Position numbers and translations under genes: made by a program
Notes under the pieces: generated by a model
Told to the model about the DNA's origin: nothing
The model's input: only the letters and a program-made list of their open reading frames with translations
Database searches by the model: none
Source of the DNA: Aureispira sp964404215
GTDB taxonomy: Bacteria; Bacteroidota; Bacteroidia; Chitinophagales; Saprospiraceae
Direction of reading: 5' to 3'
Assembly (NCBI GenBank): GCA_964404215.1
Contig: CAYOJF010000012.1
Coordinates: forward strand, 1 to 64,000
Length of the DNA stretch: 64,000 nucleotides
Shown here: one piece after another, positions 9,358 to 18,077 of the stretch
Position numbering within the stretch: the first letter of the stretch is position 1
How the letters are laid out: each line of letters starts with the position of its first letter

Positions 9358-10170
9358 ATGAAAATTGCAATACTAGGAACAGGATGGTTAGGAAAACCCC
9401 TAGCCAAATCCCTTCAGCAACAAGGGCACCAGATAAGGGTATCAACACGCTCAGAAGAGAACTATCAGGAACTACAAGAAGACTTTGGTCATGTTTTCAG
9501 AATACAAATAGGCAATGATTTGTTGTCAGATACCCTACTGACCTTTCTTTCGAATATAGACATCCTAATTATTACGATACCTCCTGACCGAAAAACACAC
9601 CCTGATACAACACAGCTTGATCGCCTTATTCCTTACATACAGCAATCTGGTATCTCAAAAGTAATCTATACCAGTTCTATTGGAGTCTATCCACTTCTTA
9701 ATAAGACTGTAGGAGAAGAAACGACTATTGAGCATATAACACACCCTTGTTTTCTTAACGAACAGGCACTCTCACAGTCTCAAGGATTCCAAACAACGAC
9801 CCTACGGTTAGCAGGATTGATTGGTGGCAGAAGACATCCTGGTAATTTTTTCAAAAAGAAAGGGATCATTACTAATTGTGAAGCTCCTGTCAATCTCGTA
9901 CATCGACTAGACTGTATTGCTGCTATCGAACAAGTAATCCAACAGGAAAGCTGGGGCACTTGTTATAATATTTGTGCTGATACACACCCCTCAAGAGGTG
10001 TTTTCTATACCGCCGCTCTAAATGCTATCGGTGAAAAAGCACCTATTTGTCAAAAAGCAGAACATCCTTCTTTCAAAACTGTTAGTAGTAATAAGATCAA
10101 AACCCAACTAGGATTCAAATATATTCATGGTGACTTATTACACTTAATAACGTCAAATCCTTGGGTATAA
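9358..10170 (+). CDS. NAD(P)-binding epimerase/reductase-like protein (YeeZ-type)
   Basis: A 270-residue extended SDR-type Rossmann protein. The nucleotide-binding loop is KIAILGTGWLGKPLA at residues 2-16. An active-site-like SSIGVYP segment sits near residue 105, where epimerases have a YxxxK region, but a clear YxxxK is not obvious, so catalysis is unproven. The architecture resembles E. coli YeeZ and other NAD-dependent epimerase/dehydratase-like proteins of unknown substrate. A GTG at 9349 could add three residues, but ATG at 9358 starts exactly at the family N-terminus. It is probably in one transcript with the upstream methyltransferase. Half-copies and a full copy of the AGAGCATG element follow directly downstream. 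Confidence 0.8.
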   Translation: MKIAILGTGWLGKPLAKSLQQQGHQIRVSTRSEENYQELQEDFGHVFRIQIGNDLLSDTLLTFLSNIDILIITIPPDRKTHPDTTQLDRLIPYIQQSGISKVIYTSSIGVYPLLNKTVGEETTIEHITHPCFLNEQALSQSQGFQTTTLRLAGLIGGRRHPGNFFKKKGIITNCEAPVNLVHRLDCIAAIEQVIQQESWGTCYNICADTHPSRGVFYTAALNAIGEKAPICQKAEHPSFKTVSSNKIKTQLGFKYIHGDLLHLITSNPWV

Positions 10171-10185
10171 CCCAAAGCAGGATTT

Positions 10186-10205
10186 AGAGCATGTCTAAAT
10201 TTATA
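10186..10205 (+). repeat. Single end of the AGAGCATG inverted-repeat element
   Basis: AGAGCATGTCTAAATTTAT, 15 bases after the preceding stop codon, matches the left terminus of the full element that begins at 10277. Confidence 0.6.
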
Positions 10206-10276
10206 TTGTGTTTTTAACAAATTGTTTAAAGTTTCTATTTATCCCTACAAAAAGATAAAAGTTATCTAGTTCTTTT

Positions 10277-10440
10277 AGAGCATGTTTAAATTTACCTTCA
10301 TTTGTAATATGAAATCTCTTTTTTCACTACTTATCACCTATTTTTGAGTCAATAGCTACGGCTATTCACTCAAAAATGAGGTTCAATTAGCAAAAAAATA
10401 GTACTCATATTATCAAAAAAAATAATTTTAAACATGCTCT
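10277..10440. mobile_element. MITE-like palindromic element, copy 1
   Basis: A 164-bp non-coding unit with terminal inverted repeats AGAGCATGTTTAAATT / AATTTTAAACATGCTCT. The interior holds a smaller palindrome around AATAGCTACGGCTATT. A second copy with the same ends, order and interior blocks (TAATATGAAATC, CAATTAGCAAAAAAAT, GTACTCATA) lies at 46762-46926. It has no ORF, so it could be a non-autonomous transposable element or a REP/BIME-like repeat. I see no obvious target-site duplication. Confidence 0.7.
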
Positions 10441-10468
10441 TATCTCTTGCTGATACAAAATTAAACTT

Positions 10469-11431
10469 ATGAAGAGACCATATACTTATCTATTGTTAGC
10501 AAGTAGCTTTTTATTGCTCAATAGTTGTGTCAAAACTAGGATTGCAGGTACTTGGAAGACAAAAGAAGTAACAGAGCAGCCTAGTGCTGAATTTACATTC
10601 CAACCTAACGGAACGCTACAATACAAAACAACTAATGATGAAATTCAATTAGAATCATGGGAGTACTCAAAAAAAAGAAAGCAACTAACTGTTAGTAGTA
10701 CTAATGATGCCAAGTCCAAAAAATACACCATTCATACCTTTACGGGGTTATATATGGTTATGTCCAGCGAAGAAGAATACTACACGCTATCACGACAATT
10801 AAAGATTAAATCTTTTAATTATAACAAAGCCACACAAAAAATACGTGGGGAATGGGATTTGGTGCAATTAGGGACTGAAAATCAAAATGTTGCTCCATCT
10901 AGTAATCAACTTCGTATTACTTTTTGGAATAACGGAACCTACCAACAGAATATTGGCGGTAATATTGTACTTGGTAAATGGGTACTATCTAATGATGCCA
11001 AGACACTATCACTAGGCTCAGAGACTGGAACAGAAGAATATACCATCAATTTCCTCAAAAATGGAAAAATTGAATTAATTGACCAATATGGATCCTATTT
11101 CTTCGACAAAAAGGCAAGAACCCCCAAAACACCTGCTAACAAAAAAATTGAACATCAAATTGTAGGGGCTTGGACAATAGAAGATATTGGCAAAAAACAA
11201 CTCAACTTAGACTACACGATGTATTTACATAGTGATGGAAGTTTGCAGGTTTTTGAAGACCAAAACATTACTAAGTCTGGTCGATGGTATGTCACAGAAG
11301 ATACCAATCTGCTCATTTTGGAACACAATGAAGGACAAGAAATTTATCCAATCGAAAAAATTAAATTTAAACGATTGAAAATTAGAGATGAATTTCAATC
11401 TATTTGGCTCAAAAAAGTATCTAAGTTATAG
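10469..11431 (+). CDS. Lipoprotein with three tandem lipocalin-like domains
   Basis: A 320-residue exported lipoprotein: hydrophobic segment at residues 6-17, lipobox LLNSC, Cys20 lipidated. The mature part contains three similar beta-rich modules, each opening with a G-x-W motif: AGTWKTKE (about 26), RGEWDLVQ (about 127) and VGAWTIED (about 230). Each is followed by F/Y-x-x-x-G-T/S and a second Trp (ESWEY, GKWVL, GRWYV). This matches lipocalin-like domains common in Bacteroidota, which usually occur singly. The ligand is unknown. It is flanked upstream by repeat elements and downstream by a convergent gene. Confidence 0.78.
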   Translation: MKRPYTYLLLASSFLLLNSCVKTRIAGTWKTKEVTEQPSAEFTFQPNGTLQYKTTNDEIQLESWEYSKKRKQLTVSSTNDAKSKKYTIHTFTGLYMVMSSEEEYYTLSRQLKIKSFNYNKATQKIRGEWDLVQLGTENQNVAPSSNQLRITFWNNGTYQQNIGGNIVLGKWVLSNDAKTLSLGSETGTEEYTINFLKNGKIELIDQYGSYFFDKKARTPKTPANKKIEHQIVGAWTIEDIGKKQLNLDYTMYLHSDGSLQVFEDQNITKSGRWYVTEDTNLLILEHNEGQEIYPIEKIKFKRLKIRDEFQSIWLKKVSKL

Positions 11432-11469
11432 GTGATTAATCCTTCAGTGGCGTATACTGCAATTAGAGG

Positions 11470-12501
11470 TTACGTTCCTTCTTTTTTGAGGTATGCTCTT
11501 GCTCTCAAAATTGCATTTTCTCTCACATTAACATAAAATAAATTATAATCTCCTACATGGTAATTTTCTTGTTGAAATATTTTACCAAACAACAAATTAG
11601 GTTTCCCTACCCACAATACAGGGCCGTGTACTTGAGCATCCATTAGTTTTTTTCGTACAGTATTAAAACCATATAATACAGCCCCTTTATTCTGTTCATA
11701 GGTAGCATAAGTTGTGTCCGTTTTCCAGTTCAGTGGATTAGTACAAACGTCCTGAGGACTAATCCAACCAGGTGTATATCCTTTATTGTAAGTACGCCAA
11801 GTCACAAAACAACCTGTTTCTTCAGCACTGCTACCATGTGGAATTGATTCAAAAGTATCTGCCCCTACCCCCCAGCCTACAATATAAGCTGCTACTAATT
11901 GCTTTTGTAAAGGTTTTCCATCTACCAATTCTTGCATTAGCTTTTTGAGATGTCGAGCTCCTTGGCTATGTCCTGCCAAAATAAAAGGTCTTCCATTATT
12001 TTCATTTTCGAGGTAGTACAAAAAAGCCGTTTTAATATCTTTGTAGGCTAATGCCAATGCTTTATTACCTTCTGTTATATTTGGTTGAAAAAAGCTACGC
12101 AAATGTGCTTGTCTATACCTCGGAGCATATAGACGTCCTGCCTGATTGAAGATACTCGCTTGCATCTTAATCGTCGTTTTATCTACCTGCTTATTCATTG
12201 TTTCATCCTGTACAGCTGCATTCCATTTATATTGATTCTCAGGAGATTTTGTAAAAATCGTAGGATGAAAAAATAGTACATCTACTTTATCAGCTAAATT
12301 AGTTGTATTTTTTCGCAATGGTCTTGGGATTTTATCTGCTAAATCTTTCTTATTCGGGTGAGCAGCCCAGTTATCAATATTAGCATAATCCGGAGCTAGG
12401 GGCTGTGGAACACTATCAAATAGTTCGTAAGGGGTCTGTGCCTGTATTGTAGGAGCTAGTGAAATCATAACAAATAACAAAGTAAGTATCTTAAAATTCA
12501 T
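11470..12501 (-). CDS. DUF3089 alpha/beta-hydrolase-like exported protein
   Basis: A 343-residue protein with an N-terminal signal peptide (about residues 1-21, ending QAQT), so periplasmic or outer-membrane associated. The central nucleophile elbow GHSQGARHL (about residues 177-185) and the preceding RPFILAG strand are the hallmark of alpha/beta hydrolases. The sequences around VDVLFFHPTIF and the closing VHGPVLW.GKPNLLFGKIF fit DUF3089 as I remember it. Likely an esterase or lipase; substrate unknown. It is monocistronic, and a gdh terminator separates it from the upstream gene. Confidence 0.8.
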   Translation of the reverse strand: MNFKILTLLFVMISLAPTIQAQTPYELFDSVPQPLAPDYANIDNWAAHPNKKDLADKIPRPLRKNTTNLADKVDVLFFHPTIFTKSPENQYKWNAAVQDETMNKQVDKTTIKMQASIFNQAGRLYAPRYRQAHLRSFFQPNITEGNKALALAYKDIKTAFLYYLENENNGRPFILAGHSQGARHLKKLMQELVDGKPLQKQLVAAYIVGWGVGADTFESIPHGSSAEETGCFVTWRTYNKGYTPGWISPQDVCTNPLNWKTDTTYATYEQNKGAVLYGFNTVRKKLMDAQVHGPVLWVGKPNLLFGKIFQQENYHVGDYNLFYVNVRENAILRARAYLKKEGT

Positions 12502-12552
12502 TGATAAGCTAGTGTAGTGGTGAAGAATAACAAGTAAGAGAAATTCTTAATT

Positions 12553-12588
12553 AAAAAAAGTCTGTTCCTTCACAGAAACAGACTTTTG
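12553..12588 (-). terminator. Terminator of glutamate dehydrogenase
   Basis: Stem AAAAGTCTGTT / AACAGACTTTT. Read on the minus strand it is followed by a T-run, 27 bases past the gdh stop. Confidence 0.85.
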
Positions 12589-12613
12589 ATTTATATTGTT
12601 TAGCGACTAAAGC

Positions 12614-14026
12614 CTAAGGCCAAATTCCTAATGCTAGGTAATCACTACCAATTTTTTGGATAGCATACACAAACGCTGCTGTACGCATATCCTTAATTGT
12701 TGGATTTGCTTTCCATGTTTTACGGATTCCAGCATAAGCACTGATCATTGTTTCTTCTAGTCCAGAACGTACCAAATCTACTTCATCTGCCCCAAAAGTA
12801 AGCATTTTACGCTGTGCGTCGGTCAGTTCTTTTCCTGTCATATTCAAGATAGTATCTACTAACAATTCGTAACGGTTGCTTTCAAAACGTTTTTGCATAC
12901 GACCAAAACGCATGTGCGAAAGGTTTTTCAACCACTCAAAGTAAGATACAGTTACCCCTCCTGCATTACAGAACATATCTGGAATAATTAAACATCCTCT
13001 TTCTAGTAGTACTGCTTCTGCTTCTGGTGTAACAGGTCCATTAGCTGCCTCTGCTATAATCTTTGCTTTGATATTAGCGGCATTATCACCATTGATTTGA
13101 TTTTCTAATGCTGCTGGTACCAAAATATCACACTCCAACTCCAATGCTGAAGTACGATTTTCTAAAGTAGTAGATCCTGGGAATCCTAAAATAGAACCAG
13201 TTGCTTTACGGAATTTCAATAATTCGTGAATGTCAATTCCATCAGCTTTGTGAATAGAACCTTCATATTCTGCTACTCCAATAATTTTCACATTACCTTC
13301 ATCTTGAGAAATCGTTCCAGTATAAGATCCTACATTTCCTAATCCTTGGATAACCATTGTTTTACCAGCAATACCTGGTTCTAAACCTAGTTTTTCCATA
13401 TCTTCTGAGAAAGAACATGCTTCACGTATAGAATAATAAACTCCACGTCCAGTTGCTTCTGTACGACCGTGAATACCATTCTGTGTCACAGGCTTTCCTG
13501 TTACACATCCAGCAGCATCAATTTCACCATGCTTCAATGTAGCATAAGTGTCCATAATCCAAGCCATCTCACGAGGACCTGTTCCATAATCAGGAGCAGG
13601 AACATCAAGACCTGGTCCGATGAAGTTTTTACGAACTAACTCCGTCGTATAGCGACGAGTAATCGTTTCTAATTGTCTTTCTGTATACTTTCTGGCGTTA
13701 ATTTTAACACCACCTTTAGCTCCCCCAAAAGGAACATCTACTACAGCACATTTATAAGTCATCAGTGCAGCAAGTGCCATGACCTCATCCTGATTGACTC
13801 CCATGCTGAAACGAATCCCACCTTTAGTAGGCATTCTATGATTGGAATGTTGAACACGGTAAGCTTCTATTACTTCTACATCTCCATCAATATTGACTGG
13901 AAAACGCATCGCATAAATAGAGTTACAAGCCTTGATTTGTTCTAGTAGCCCGTTAGGCAATCCTGTGTGAGGAGCAGCTTTGTCGAAATTCTTCTCTACT
14001 CCCTCAAAAAAGCTATAATCTGACAT
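12614..14026 (-). CDS. gdhA: Glu/Leu/Phe/Val dehydrogenase (glutamate dehydrogenase)
   Basis: Oxidative deamination or reductive amination between glutamate and 2-oxoglutarate, linking carbon and nitrogen metabolism in the cytoplasm. The substrate region shows RMPTKGGIRF (K68) and VDVPFGGAKGGV, with the catalytic lysine at about K104. The Rossmann domain has VIQGLGNVGSYTG. A C-terminal NAGGVTVSYFEW completes the family pattern. The 470 aa length fits bacterial hexameric enzymes of the NAD-type subgroup. An upstream in-frame TTG would add 21 residues, but ATG at 14026 is preceded by AACAAAGGAACT, an unusually good ribosome-binding site for this phylum, and begins MSDYSFFEGV. Coenzyme preference cannot be read reliably. 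Confidence 0.93.
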   Translation of the reverse strand: MSDYSFFEGVEKNFDKAAPHTGLPNGLLEQIKACNSIYAMRFPVNIDGDVEVIEAYRVQHSNHRMPTKGGIRFSMGVNQDEVMALAALMTYKCAVVDVPFGGAKGGVKINARKYTERQLETITRRYTTELVRKNFIGPGLDVPAPDYGTGPREMAWIMDTYATLKHGEIDAAGCVTGKPVTQNGIHGRTEATGRGVYYSIREACSFSEDMEKLGLEPGIAGKTMVIQGLGNVGSYTGTISQDEGNVKIIGVAEYEGSIHKADGIDIHELLKFRKATGSILGFPGSTTLENRTSALELECDILVPAALENQINGDNAANIKAKIIAEAANGPVTPEAEAVLLERGCLIIPDMFCNAGGVTVSYFEWLKNLSHMRFGRMQKRFESNRYELLVDTILNMTGKELTDAQRKMLTFGADEVDLVRSGLEETMISAYAGIRKTWKANPTIKDMRTAAFVYAIQKIGSDYLALGIWP

Positions 14027-14129
14027 AGTTCCTTTGTTAAGTTTTAAACGTAAAAGGTTAGTTATTATGGTTTGAGTATCAAGCTCCAAATAATAAACAA
14101 TAAAATTAAGCGATATTTTGGTATCTAAT

Positions 14130-14210
14130 TTTGTTAAAAAGCCTCGTGATAGCTAGGCTATCCCTACATTTTTTGCCTTTCTGCCCCGTATGAAACTACG
14201 GGAATTATAT
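14130..14210. repeat. Dispersed AAAAAGCCTC palindromic repeat
   Basis: GTTAAAAAGCCTC followed by TAGCTAGGCTA and TTTTTTGCCT. The same order appears at 38293-38340, and its first part at about 53402-53430. It lies in the 287-bp non-coding gap upstream of gdhA and probably precedes the gdh promoter. Nothing else was recognised in that gap. Confidence 0.45.
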
Positions 14211-14313
14211 ATTAAAAATCTCTGTGCTTTTAGTTATTTCTATTTCCAACTTGAAATTTATGGTTTGAAGTGATCAGCTAAGCTGTCATTTCGTATATTC
14301 AAACTTATATTGA

Positions 14314-14514
14314 TTATAATCCTTCTTCATCCTCTAATTTGGCTATTCGTCGTTCTAATTGAATTAGAAACAAAACAATAGCTAAAAATAGTATCAGTAG
14401 AACTCCTACAACAACATATATTTTTCCAATATTATCAAAAAAATCTCCTCCTTCATTAGCGACTGCAAGCAATGGCAATAAAATCAGTAAAGATATATTT
14501 AGTACTTTCTTCAT
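14314..14514 (-). CDS. ccmD: CcmD-like small membrane protein
   Basis: A 66-residue protein with a cleavable-looking or first hydrophobic segment (residues 5-19) and one transmembrane helix (KIYVVVGVLLILFLAIVLFLI). A charged cytoplasmic coil (QLERRIAKLEDEEGL) follows. This is the layout of CcmD, which stabilises CcmC-type heme handling proteins. It lies directly downstream of the CcsA/CcmC gene on the same strand, as in other Bacteroidota. A longer reading from a TTG at 14562 is less likely than ATG at 14514, which starts MKKVLNISLL. Confidence 0.72.
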   Translation of the reverse strand: MKKVLNISLLILLPLLAVANEGGDFFDNIGKIYVVVGVLLILFLAIVLFLIQLERRIAKLEDEEGL

Positions 14515-14657
14515 TTGATTTAGTAAAAATGGTATTTTTTTTAAAAAAAAAGAACTTTTCAAAATTTTATTTCAATCAAAGCCCCTAATAATTATTTATA
14601 TTTTGAATGGCAATTCTATATAAGAGCATATCAAAAAAGATATTTCCCCTAATTTCA

Positions 14658-15728
14658 CTACATATCTTCTAGTCGCTTATACCTAATTTTCTCTACTCTA
14701 GTCATCAATTGAGCCATCCAAAGCCCCATCAGAATCCACCCTATTATAGCTGGATAAAACACCATACGCATAGTATTATCCAAATCGTAGGTATTAAACC
14801 CAGGATTACCACTCCCGTTACTACCTGGATGTAAACTATCTACCATGCGAGGCACCACATACAATAATGGAATTAAGGTAGCAAAAGCAAAAATATTGTA
14901 AATCGCAGAAATTCTAGCTCGTTTGTCCATATCATCAAAAGAACTTCTCAGTACAAAATAAGCCAAATAAATCAATAAAGCGACTGCTGTCGTGTTCTGT
15001 TTCACATCAAACGACCAATAAGCACCCCACGTATGTTTCGCCCACAAAGCTCCTGTTGCTATTCCTATCAATCCAAACAATAATCCAACTGCTGCCAATG
15101 AATTAGCATAGATATCATACTCCATTTTATCTGGTTTACTCAACTGCATGATACTATAAATCACTGAGGTAAACAAAATAACCAACATAGCAAACCACAT
15201 GGGAACATGGTAATACAAATTCCTAATCGTTTCCTGTAGAATATTAAGATAGGGATAAGTCATGCTCTCATTAGCTGGATAAGCAACTACCGCACAAAAC
15301 TGTTCTGGATTAGCAGTTGTTTGTGTTTCTTTTTGATTAATAAACACGGCAGACTCCAATAGAGATTTTCCTTGACTCCCATTAGAAATTTCTAATAGTG
15401 GAAATAAAGACCGTTTTCCATCTCTACCTCCTTCTATGGGTAATTTTCCTGATGGAATATCAAAAAATAGGTTTACCTCGCTAGTACTCTCAATTTCTAT
15501 CCTTTTGGCACAAATAGCTGTTTCTTCATTCAGACGGAGTCTCGCCTCTATCTGTTCTGTATCGGAGTAAGCGGCATTATAGGCTTTCGCTTTCAGCTGA
15601 ACATCTTCCCCTGCATCTACCGACATTGGGGTCACTTGGTATATTCCCGTATTGAGAGGCACCAACATTCCAGCTACAAGACTGTAAAAAACTAAAAGAA
15701 CGGCTATTGCCTTGGTTATTTTATTCAT
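14658..15728 (-). CDS. ccsA: Cytochrome c biogenesis protein CcsA/CcmC
   Basis: Inner-membrane heme-handling protein for maturation of c-type cytochromes. The tryptophan-rich heme motif region appears as GALWAKHTWGAYWSFD (about residues 225-240), flanked by transmembrane helices and followed by conserved His positions (VDSLHPG). The length is 356 aa against roughly 240 for E. coli CcmC. The excess is an extracytoplasmic domain of about 130 residues between TM1 and TM2 (about residues 28-165), beta-rich by eye, with Cys at about 73 and 143. The gene is followed by ccmD and preceded by rsmD, 30 bases away. The domain may replace part of a missing Ccm subunit, but that is speculation. Confidence 0.85.
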   Translation of the reverse strand: MNKITKAIAVLLVFYSLVAGMLVPLNTGIYQVTPMSVDAGEDVQLKAKAYNAAYSDTEQIEARLRLNEETAICAKRIEIESTSEVNLFFDIPSGKLPIEGGRDGKRSLFPLLEISNGSQGKSLLESAVFINQKETQTTANPEQFCAVVAYPANESMTYPYLNILQETIRNLYYHVPMWFAMLVILFTSVIYSIMQLSKPDKMEYDIYANSLAAVGLLFGLIGIATGALWAKHTWGAYWSFDVKQNTTAVALLIYLAYFVLRSSFDDMDKRARISAIYNIFAFATLIPLLYVVPRMVDSLHPGSNGSGNPGFNTYDLDNTMRMVFYPAIIGWILMGLWMAQLMTRVEKIRYKRLEDM

Positions 15729-15758
15729 GGTGTGTACTACTGTAGTGGTCTAAAAGCT

Positions 15759-16295
15759 TTATCTAAAGAAACTGAAATGGGACTGCCCATATTGTCGTTG
15801 CTCTACAAACCGCTCATGTTGCTCAAATTTATGCTGACTGTCGTGTTCTACAATCAACCAACCATCTGGTCGCAATAATTCTTTTTCAAATAAAGTATTT
15901 ATCAATTGTGGATATTGAGATGAATTATACGGAGGATCAGCAAATATAATGTCATATTGTCCAACAGCATTTTTCAAAAATTGAAAAACATCCATTCGAT
16001 GCACCACTATCTGGTCATCTAAACCAAAATCCTTTGCTTTTTGTTGTATAAATTTGGTAGCAGGAGCATACTTTTCGACACAAACGACACTAGCTGCTCC
16101 TCTCGAAGCAAATTCATATCCTAAATTTCCTGTCCCTGCAAATAAATCTAAGACAGTACTATCATATACATCTGTCTTATTCCCTAATATATTGAATAGA
16201 CTTTCTTTGGACTGGTCTGTTGTTGGACGTGTTTTCCACTTGCCACTTGGTAAGTCAAATCTTCTCCCTTTTAGTTTACCACTAATTATTCGCAT
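15759..16295 (-). CDS. rsmD: 16S rRNA (guanine(966)-N2)-methyltransferase RsmD
   Basis: Methylates N2 of G966 in 16S rRNA during 30S assembly, using SAM. The N-terminus MRIISGKLKGRRF and the TRPTTDQSKESLFNIL segment are RsmD signatures. Motif I is LDLFAGTGNLGYE at about residues 47-59, and the catalytic NPPY-type motif appears as FADPPYN (about 118-124). The 178 aa length is typical. Its start overlaps the end of the DUF3822 gene by 10 bases, an arrangement that indicates translational coupling. Confidence 0.93.
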   Translation of the reverse strand: MRIISGKLKGRRFDLPSGKWKTRPTTDQSKESLFNILGNKTDVYDSTVLDLFAGTGNLGYEFASRGAASVVCVEKYAPATKFIQQKAKDFGLDDQIVVHRMDVFQFLKNAVGQYDIIFADPPYNSSQYPQLINTLFEKELLRPDGWLIVEHDSQHKFEQHERFVEQRQYGQSHFSFFR

Positions 16296-17125
16296 AGTTT
16301 CAGACTATATAAATCAAAGAAAAAATTAGAAGGCAATTCTTCTTTCAAATTGCTACCAAAAGTATAGAAATTAGGAAACCCCACAAATTTGATCGTCTTG
16401 ATATATTTATGCAACAATTGATGGATTTCAGACTCCTCTACTAATTCACCTACTACATAAAGTGGTGTTTTTTGTGGCTGTAATCCTAGTTGCTTATATA
16501 CTAATAATACAAAATAAAGGCAGTCTGCAGAAGCCTTAAAACTAAATGTGTTGTAAAATTGTAAAGCTCCCTTTTTGATCACAGTCAAACTAATATTTTG
16601 ATTGTAAATATGCAGGAAAATATTAGTCGTAGATTTATCAAAATTGGTACTAAAGTTCTGAATCAAACCAGTAGAACTATGATAAATAGTAGCTGTCGGC
16701 AGACAAGACTCAATTTCATCTATAATATGATGGCTAGTAGCATAAATACACTTAGCTTCATTGCTCACAAGAGTATCTATTTTGATCGTATCATTGTGCT
16801 GTATGGTGACCAAATTAGCAAGGTATTCTTTGGCGGTAGCTACCGATTCAAACAAAGCATTTGGCAATAACGTAGCCTGTTTGGAGGAAACCCCAACTTT
16901 AGTCGTATCATAACTACTATTAAGAATCACATCCTCTTTTAGTAGATGCTGTAGTGGCTGCACTAATCCAGCATAGCGATAAGATCGTAATCCTAATACT
17001 TTTTGTTCTTTGTTAGTGACCAAATAGGATAACCTATCTGTTCCTAACAAAACAAATAGGTTATACTGATGTGTCTGGCTTCTATTGAAGTCGTCCTCAA
17101 ATATATTATATGTAATTTCTACCAA
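16286..17125 (-). CDS. DUF3822 family protein
   Basis: A 279-residue cytoplasmic protein typically found next to rsmD in Bacteroidota. By eye it has the layout of an actin/hexokinase-like ATPase fold (strands SYLVTNKEQ and NIFLHIYNQNISLTVI, and a repeated second half), but no confident phosphate motif. Function unknown. The start is TTG at 17125, overlapping the stop of the upstream gene by seven bases; no ATG is available near the N-terminus. The downstream overlap with rsmD suggests one transcript, 17119-17736, DUF3822, rsmD, perhaps continuing into ccsA. Confidence 0.78.
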   Translation of the reverse strand: MVEITYNIFEDDFNRSQTHQYNLFVLLGTDRLSYLVTNKEQKVLGLRSYRYAGLVQPLQHLLKEDVILNSSYDTTKVGVSSKQATLLPNALFESVATAKEYLANLVTIQHNDTIKIDTLVSNEAKCIYATSHHIIDEIESCLPTATIYHSSTGLIQNFSTNFDKSTTNIFLHIYNQNISLTVIKKGALQFYNTFSFKASADCLYFVLLVYKQLGLQPQKTPLYVVGELVEESEIHQLLHKYIKTIKFVGFPNFYTFGSNLKEELPSNFFFDLYSLKLCE

Positions 17126-17736
17126 TTACCTGCTGTTGATGGTTTGTACAAATCTCCAACTCTACGAATCTGATTTTCAGGATCATATTTAGGATCATAA
17201 ATCACGTAAGAAGCTGAATCAAATTCAGGTAAATAAGTCGCCAATGTTGTTCCTATCTCGAAAGTAGGTGCCATCAAAGAATCTGTACCTTCCACAATAG
17301 CCGAACCGGATTTGATATAAAACTCCTTAGGTTCTGTAGCAAAAGGAACTTTACGTAACATTGTGAAAAATTCATCAATAGATTTCCCATCTGCTTTTTT
17401 AGCTAGATAGCTATTCAACGAATCAATTCCAGCCATTTTAACAGTGTCTACTGTAACGGTCTGAGTGGTATCATAACGATCCCCTTTTAGCATCTCTACA
17501 GAGAAAGTATCACTCTCCAACACATAACGTAAAGTATCGAAATTAGAAGCATATTCACCTTTGAGTCCCTTGTACATCTTCTGCATTTCTACAGCATGTA
17601 GCAGTCGTTCCCTAATTACTTCTTCTCTTGCCTCTTTAGTATCTTCAAATTCAATTGGCTTACGAATTGTTTCTACTAACAAATAAACTAGCCCAATCGA
17701 TGCGGCCACTAACAGGATATTAAATGCTATTTTCAT
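17119..17736 (-). CDS. Membrane-anchored protein of unknown function
   Basis: A 205-residue protein with one N-terminal hydrophobic helix (about residues 4-22, AFNILLVAASIGLVYLLV). An amphipathic, possibly coiled-coil region follows (KEAREEVIRERLLHAVEMQKMY) and then a beta-rich C-terminal part. It is probably tethered to the inner membrane with a periplasmic body. I recall similar proteins beside DUF3822/rsmD in Bacteroidota but know no function. It leads the operon, overlapping DUF3822 by seven bases. Confidence 0.72.
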   Translation of the reverse strand: MKIAFNILLVAASIGLVYLLVETIRKPIEFEDTKEAREEVIRERLLHAVEMQKMYKGLKGEYASNFDTLRYVLESDTFSVEMLKGDRYDTTQTVTVDTVKMAGIDSLNSYLAKKADGKSIDEFFTMLRKVPFATEPKEFYIKSGSAIVEGTDSLMAPTFEIGTTLATYLPEFDSASYVIYDPKYDPENQIRRVGDLYKPSTAGNW

Positions 17737-18077
17737 TGTATTACGGTATGGTTATATGATTGAATTGCAATTATACTAAGAAGTTGCTGAAAAATTAGTC
17801 TTTACACTATTTTTTTGTTTTTTTTCAACTCTCTAAAATTAAGGATTCTAAACAAAAAACAATTTTTTTAGCAAAATTTTTAGCTTTTAATTCTAGAAGT
17901 TAATTAAAAGTTTCTGTCAGTACCACTTCTATAACACTGGCAGTGTCTTACTTTGTAAGATGCGATATTTTGCTCTAGTGGTGTAGTCGTAGTCTTATTA
18001 ATCACTAAAAACACTATTAAGAGCACATTAAATTTTAAAATTGAGGGCATGCATATTTGCCCCCCTCCAACATATTT
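17737..18077. other. 341-bp intergenic region, no gene
   Basis: AT-rich at the start, where the promoter of the leftward operon should lie. It then holds partial palindromes: TACCACTTCTATAA ... CTCTAGTGGTGTA with an inner CTTACTTTGTAAG. The text GAAGTTGCTGAAAAATTAG (about 17780) resembles an arm of the inverted repeat at 19610-19685. No coding potential was recognised. Confidence 0.4.

Noticed and set aside
17737..18077. Looked for a tRNA or small RNA in this spacer
   Set aside because: Short stems exist but no cloverleaf, TTCGA-type loop or CCA end; nothing supports an RNA gene.
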